Below are positions 60,357 through 64,000 of a stretch of 64,000 bases of DNA, in pieces. This stretch comes from Desulfobacteraceae bacterium. GTDB taxonomy: Bacteria; Desulfobacterota; Desulfobacteria; Desulfobacterales; Desulfococcaceae. The stretch spans positions 1 through 64,000 of the forward strand of contig JAABRU010000008.1 of assembly GCA_011390755.1 (NCBI GenBank), written 5' to 3'. A program made the translations under genes and the position numbers. Position 1 is the first letter of the stretch; each line of letters starts with the position of its first letter. The notes beneath the pieces were generated by a model, which was not told the DNA's origin, made no database searches, and was given only the letters and a program-made list of their open reading frames with translations.

Positions 60357-63300
60357 TTATTTCAGATGATGTATAAACAGTACATTTCCGTCCAGATGTT
60401 TTTCTGCCAGTTCCAGCAGATGGCGGTGGTGGGTAAAGAAGATAACCTGAGTTTTCAGGGAGAGTCCGGCCAGTACTTCCAGAGTGGCCATTGCCCTTTC
60501 ATCGTCAAACTGTATGAGAATATCATCCGCGATAAAGGGCAGCGGTTCATTTTTTTCCATCCGGATTTCCAGCGCGGCCAGGCGCAGGGCCAGGTAAAGC
60601 TGATCTGCCGTGCCTTCACTCATGCCCTCCACCGCTACACTTTCCTGCCCCCCGGGGCGCAGACCCGCCAGCACCGCCTCGTTTTTATCATTGAATTCCG
60701 TGCGCAGTCCTGCAAAAGATCCCAGGGTCATGCGGGAAAACAGCTCTGCGGAGCGTTTGAGAATCGGGCCCTGGTTCTTTTCCCGGTAACGTTCTATGGC
60801 GTGGCTGAGAATCCGAAAAGCCAGCCGTATCCGCACATAATGCTCGGCATCCCTTTCAATACCGGCCAGGATGCTTTGTCCGTATTCGGCCAGTTCCGCT
60901 GCCTTTGCATCCCCGTCCTTTCTGTTCAGTTCATTTTTCTCCTTACCTATACTTTGATCCAGTCGGGATTTTTCCGCATCCAGCTCCCTGATTTCTTCCG
61001 TCAGCTGCCCGATGCGCGGGGGGATGCTGTCCGGATCAATGCTTCTGGCATCCCGGACAAAGTCTTCAACAGCCATCCCCGCGCTCAGTTTTTCCAACTG
61101 CACCCTGCTTTCTTCCAGACTTTTTTCCACCTGCCGCCGTTTTTCCGATGCTTCTTCCGCCGCGGGCAGCTGTGCATAATCTTCACATCCCGCGGTTTCG
61201 CACATGCTGCGGAGCAGGGCATGGACGCGGTTTTTTTCCTCTCCGGCCTTCTGCAGCCGTTCTTCTTCCCGGAGGATCTGTTTTTTTAATCCCTGTTCTT
61301 CGCTGCGGACTTCCAGGGCGCGGTTCAGGCGTTCACTGAGCTCGGAAACAGCCTGCTCCGGGGGCATATTTTCCAGATCCGGGGCCGTCCGGGAAAGAAG
61401 TGCCGCCACATTTTCATCAAAAGATTCCGTATCCCGCGCAATCACCCGGATACGCTGTTCCAGCATTCCGGCCTCTTTGATTTTGGCAAAAAGACTTTGC
61501 AGATCTTCGAGCATGGCCTGTGCCTGTGCCGGTTCCGCATGGGCATCCAGTCCCAGGGGCAGAAGGGCCCCGGCCCAGTCCTGCCGCCACTGCGCCCACT
61601 GCTCTTCCAGATGTTCCACGCTCCGACGGGTTTCGGCCAGTTCGGATTCTTTTTCACTGTGTTCCGCGAGCAGTTTTTCCTGCTGACGCTCTTTGGTTTC
61701 CAAATGCTCCGCTATCTGCAAGGCATGTCGGATAAGAAGGGAAAGACTTTCTGTTTCATCCGCGCTTTCTCCGATTTTTTCCAGTCCCCTGTGCAATTCT
61801 TTCCGGCAGTTTTCCACCAGGGCAGCCAGCTGTACGGCAGCCTCTTTCTGCATACGCAGTTCGCGCAGCTGTGCAGCCAGACTGCTCTGCTTCTGCATCC
61901 AGGCCCGCATTTCCCTGGGTGTCAGGGGAGAAATGCCGCTTTCTTTCCACAGTTCTTTCCATTCCTGCTGAAGACAGGTCAGCTCTTCTTCCGCTTTTTG
62001 ATTTTTTTCCTGCAAATCACACAGCCGGGCTTTTTCTTTCTCCAAATCGGCCAGCAGTCCGGCTTTTCGGGCTACCCGGTCGGCTTCGCGGCGGAGGCGG
62101 TCTCCGGTTTCATCAGCACTGCGCACCTGTTTTTCATAGGCATCTGTTTCTTCCGGTTCCGGCAGGCGGTCCGCGCCTTTTTCCAGATTCCCGCGAATCT
62201 TTTCCCAGATACTGTCCCGGGTTTCCCTGGCAATCCGCAGATCTTTTTCGGTGGGTACTTCTCCGCCCAGCTGCAGTTCCTGTATCAGGGATTCATTTTC
62301 AGCGATTTTTCCCTGTGCTGCCTCCCCCTCTTTCCGCAACCGGAAAAGATGATCTTCGGCTGCTTTCAGACGGTTTTCAAAAATATCCGTACTTTCAGGC
62401 AGGGGAAGGGGCAGCATTTCCAGTTCTTCGGCCCTTCCCTGCCACAGGGGCAGCTTTTTCAGGCTTTTCTCCGCTTCCTTTTCCGCTTTGCGGATTTCTT
62501 CTTCAAGGGATGCCAAACGGCTTTCGGAATCTCCGTGTGCGCGGACATCTTCAATGATTTCCCGGAGCAAAACCGTATTATATACCTTTTCTTCTTCCGG
62601 GGGAGAATCCGCATACTCCTGATGTAGCCGCCTTTTGATCCGCTCCAGATTTCCTTTCCGTTTTTCCAGTTCTTCTGCAATATGCTCCCCGCGGGTTTTC
62701 AGTTTTTCATAAACAAGTCCCATTTCCCGTATGCGGATCACATCTTTTTTTTCCGGCCGCAGAGCCTCGGCCTCTTCCAGTGTCATATCTTTCCGCAGAT
62801 TCCGAAGAATCTCATGGGCATCGGAAAGCACATCACTGTGTTTCGGTTCCAACTGCCCGCGTTCTCTGACAATTTTGCGCACATTTCCCGTTTGCTGGTT
62901 CAGTGCATGGATGGCGACGGCCTGAGCGATGATGTCTTCGGGGACAGAGAGTGTTTCCAGCGTTCCGAGCAGTTCCGCCAGATGTGCCTGTGCCTGCGTT
63001 TCGGCATTCTCTGCCATGCGGAGATCTGCAAATGCCCTGTAGCGTTTTTGGGCAAAATCTTCGGGCAGCAGCAGGGCATGAGCCAGATCGCGGTACGCAT
63101 CCATCAGTTCCGCCCGCCGGGAAATAACGGGAAGTGCTTCGGCAAAGCGTTCCAGACGGTTTCTTTCCCGCATTTTTTCTGCCAGTGCGGTTTCACATTT
63201 TTCTTTTTCTTTTTCTGCTTTCACACGGGCTTTGTAATGCAGATCCCATTCCTGTGCGGAAAGCTGTACTTCCCGGATACGTTTCTGTGTCTTCCGGAAT

Positions 63301-63866
63301 TCGCTGATGCCTTCATTGATCCGGGGTTTCTGCCCCGCGGGTTTGAACAGACTGTCGGCTTCCGCCTGTAAATCGCTCTGCACAGTGCGGAAACCGGAAA
63401 TCCCGGACCCGGCAGAGAAAAGAATCTGCCCGATATTTCCGCCGCCCCGGATAATCTCCTCCCCGCCCTGCACCAAAGCAGGATGGTCAATACCGAACAT
63501 AAGGGTAAAGAGATTTTCATCAGCCCCGCCCAGAAAAGACAGCAAAAGAGCCTCATCCAGCGGTTTCTCATCTTCCGCATCCCGGAGCGTGTTGGCCCGG
63601 CCTTTCCGTCGGATAAAAGACAGTGTGCTGCCGTCTTTTTTCTGTAATGTACCGCCAATACGCATTTTGCCGTAAGGATGGATAAAATCATCGGAGCTGC
63701 GGGCCGGAATGCCGAAAAGCATCTGCCGCAAAGCCCGGAGTGCAGAACTTTTTCCGGCTTCATTGGGGCCGTAGATAATATGCAGTCCCTCTTTGCCTGC
63801 ATCCGGCTGCAGTACCCTGTCACTGAAAGGCCCGAAAGCCCTGAGGTCCAAACGGAGGATTTTCAT
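60357..63866 (-). CDS. YhaN-like SbcC/Rad50-type AAA ATPase
   Basis: A 1169-residue protein with N-terminal KILRLDLRAFGPFSDRV and Walker A YGPNEAGKSSALRALRQMLFG (about 32-41). A very long Glu/Lys/Arg-rich coiled coil follows. The C-terminal half of the ATPase has the signature GMSEGTADQLYLALRLAALEIRM, Walker B FIADDILIQFDDERAM and VIFFTHHRHLLELAEKH. This is the layout of YhaN, an SMC/Rad50-like ATPase usually encoded after the metallophosphoesterase yhaO as an SbcCD-like pair. No yhaO lies in the 134 bases before the window end. Whether it lies beyond cannot be seen. Confidence 0.9.
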   Translation of the reverse strand: MKILRLDLRAFGPFSDRVLQPDAGKEGLHIIYGPNEAGKSSALRALRQMLFGIPARSSDDFIHPYGKMRIGGTLQKKDGSTLSFIRRKGRANTLRDAEDEKPLDEALLLSFLGGADENLFTLMFGIDHPALVQGGEEIIRGGGNIGQILFSAGSGISGFRTVQSDLQAEADSLFKPAGQKPRINEGISEFRKTQKRIREVQLSAQEWDLHYKARVKAEKEKEKCETALAEKMRERNRLERFAEALPVISRRAELMDAYRDLAHALLLPEDFAQKRYRAFADLRMAENAETQAQAHLAELLGTLETLSVPEDIIAQAVAIHALNQQTGNVRKIVRERGQLEPKHSDVLSDAHEILRNLRKDMTLEEAEALRPEKKDVIRIREMGLVYEKLKTRGEHIAEELEKRKGNLERIKRRLHQEYADSPPEEEKVYNTVLLREIIEDVRAHGDSESRLASLEEEIRKAEKEAEKSLKKLPLWQGRAEELEMLPLPLPESTDIFENRLKAAEDHLFRLRKEGEAAQGKIAENESLIQELQLGGEVPTEKDLRIARETRDSIWEKIRGNLEKGADRLPEPEETDAYEKQVRSADETGDRLRREADRVARKAGLLADLEKEKARLCDLQEKNQKAEEELTCLQQEWKELWKESGISPLTPREMRAWMQKQSSLAAQLRELRMQKEAAVQLAALVENCRKELHRGLEKIGESADETESLSLLIRHALQIAEHLETKERQQEKLLAEHSEKESELAETRRSVEHLEEQWAQWRQDWAGALLPLGLDAHAEPAQAQAMLEDLQSLFAKIKEAGMLEQRIRVIARDTESFDENVAALLSRTAPDLENMPPEQAVSELSERLNRALEVRSEEQGLKKQILREEERLQKAGEEKNRVHALLRSMCETAGCEDYAQLPAAEEASEKRRQVEKSLEESRVQLEKLSAGMAVEDFVRDARSIDPDSIPPRIGQLTEEIRELDAEKSRLDQSIGKEKNELNRKDGDAKAAELAEYGQSILAGIERDAEHYVRIRLAFRILSHAIERYREKNQGPILKRSAELFSRMTLGSFAGLRTEFNDKNEAVLAGLRPGGQESVAVEGMSEGTADQLYLALRLAALEIRMEKNEPLPFIADDILIQFDDERAMATLEVLAGLSLKTQVIFFTHHRHLLELAEKHLDGNVLFIHHLK

Positions 63867-64000
63867 ATTTTTTCTTTCATCTGTCTGTTTTTATGGCAGA
63901 GGATCAAATCGCCTGATTTTTTTGTAAGGGCGTTCTGTGTAATGTAACATCCCCTTTGAAAAAAAATCCGGAGATGAAAAACGGAACCACAGATTCACAC
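63867..64000. other. Window end, no gene seen
   Basis: The final 134 bases contain a possible family A fragment (GGATCAAATCGCCTGA and TGTAAGGGCGTT) upstream of the yhaN start. No ORF begins here and no conserved part of yhaO is present. Confidence 0.5.

Overview
The window reads as a chromosome segment from a Desulfobacterota bacterium, probably a Desulfobacterales sulfate reducer. This is inferred from gene content, not from a marker search. The supporting signs are an ETF alpha/beta pair next to a membrane Fe-S oxidoreductase of the heterodisulfide-reductase type, a SPOUT-like RNA methyltransferase gene between trmD and rplS, a minor-pilin/PilY1 operon, a large CHAT-ATPase-TPR protein, and intergenic DNA packed with small inverted-repeat elements. 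Filamentous Desulfonema-like genomes would fit, but the sequence alone does not settle the genus. No tRNA, rRNA or CRISPR array was seen.

Layout. 0-6 kb: UbiB/AarF-type kinase, ATP-grasp protein, MetE-like zinc protein, MoxR-type AAA+ ATPase. 6-8.3 kb: phosphate transporter Pit with its DUF47 partner. 8.5-13.8 kb (minus): a housekeeping operon, ffh-rpsP-khpA-rimM-trmD-SPOUT methyltransferase-rplS-rnhB-yraN. 14-20 kb (plus): pilC, pilS, a small unknown gene and a MscS/MscK-like channel. 21.5-28.8 kb: a type IV minor pilin operon (fimU/gspH-like, pilV, pilW, pilX, pilY1) behind a candidate sigma-54 promoter. 29-31.2 kb: a dead restriction-modification locus abutting a 5'-truncated, frameshifted group II intron ORF. 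31.5-34 kb: an M48-type peptidase and a VapBC toxin-antitoxin locus whose toxin gene is split by two adjacent mini-elements. 34-40.7 kb: a beta-oxidation module (Fe-S oxidoreductase, etfB, etfA, acyl-CoA synthetase) with two FadR-like (TetR-family) palindromes. 41.2-43 kb: three small envelope genes including a DUF350 protein. 43.5-49.6 kb: a 2038-residue bacterial alpha-2-macroglobulin with a CxEQ thioester motif. 49.8-51.6 kb: orphan HigA and an Rpn/PD-(D/E)XK nuclease with a duplicated tail. 51.9-56.8 kb: a CHAT-STAND-TPR protein, the remnant of a second one, and a small protein with a hydrophobic C-terminus. 57-59.5 kb: pqiB-pqiC. 60.4-63.9 kb: a YhaN-like SbcC/Rad50-type ATPase.

Most of the structure the genes do not explain comes from several families of non-coding elements of roughly 70-290 bp with terminal inverted repeats (MITE-like). 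I call them families A-G and describe them under the features. Two copies of family C are flanked by exact 10-bp direct repeats, which is strong evidence that they move. Elements are nested in each other, sit at gene ends, and have broken vapC. The most interesting functional candidate is the CHAT-ATPase-TPR locus with its small hydrophobic-tailed neighbour. It looks like a protease-armed STAND sensor, but a link to defence or cell death is inference.
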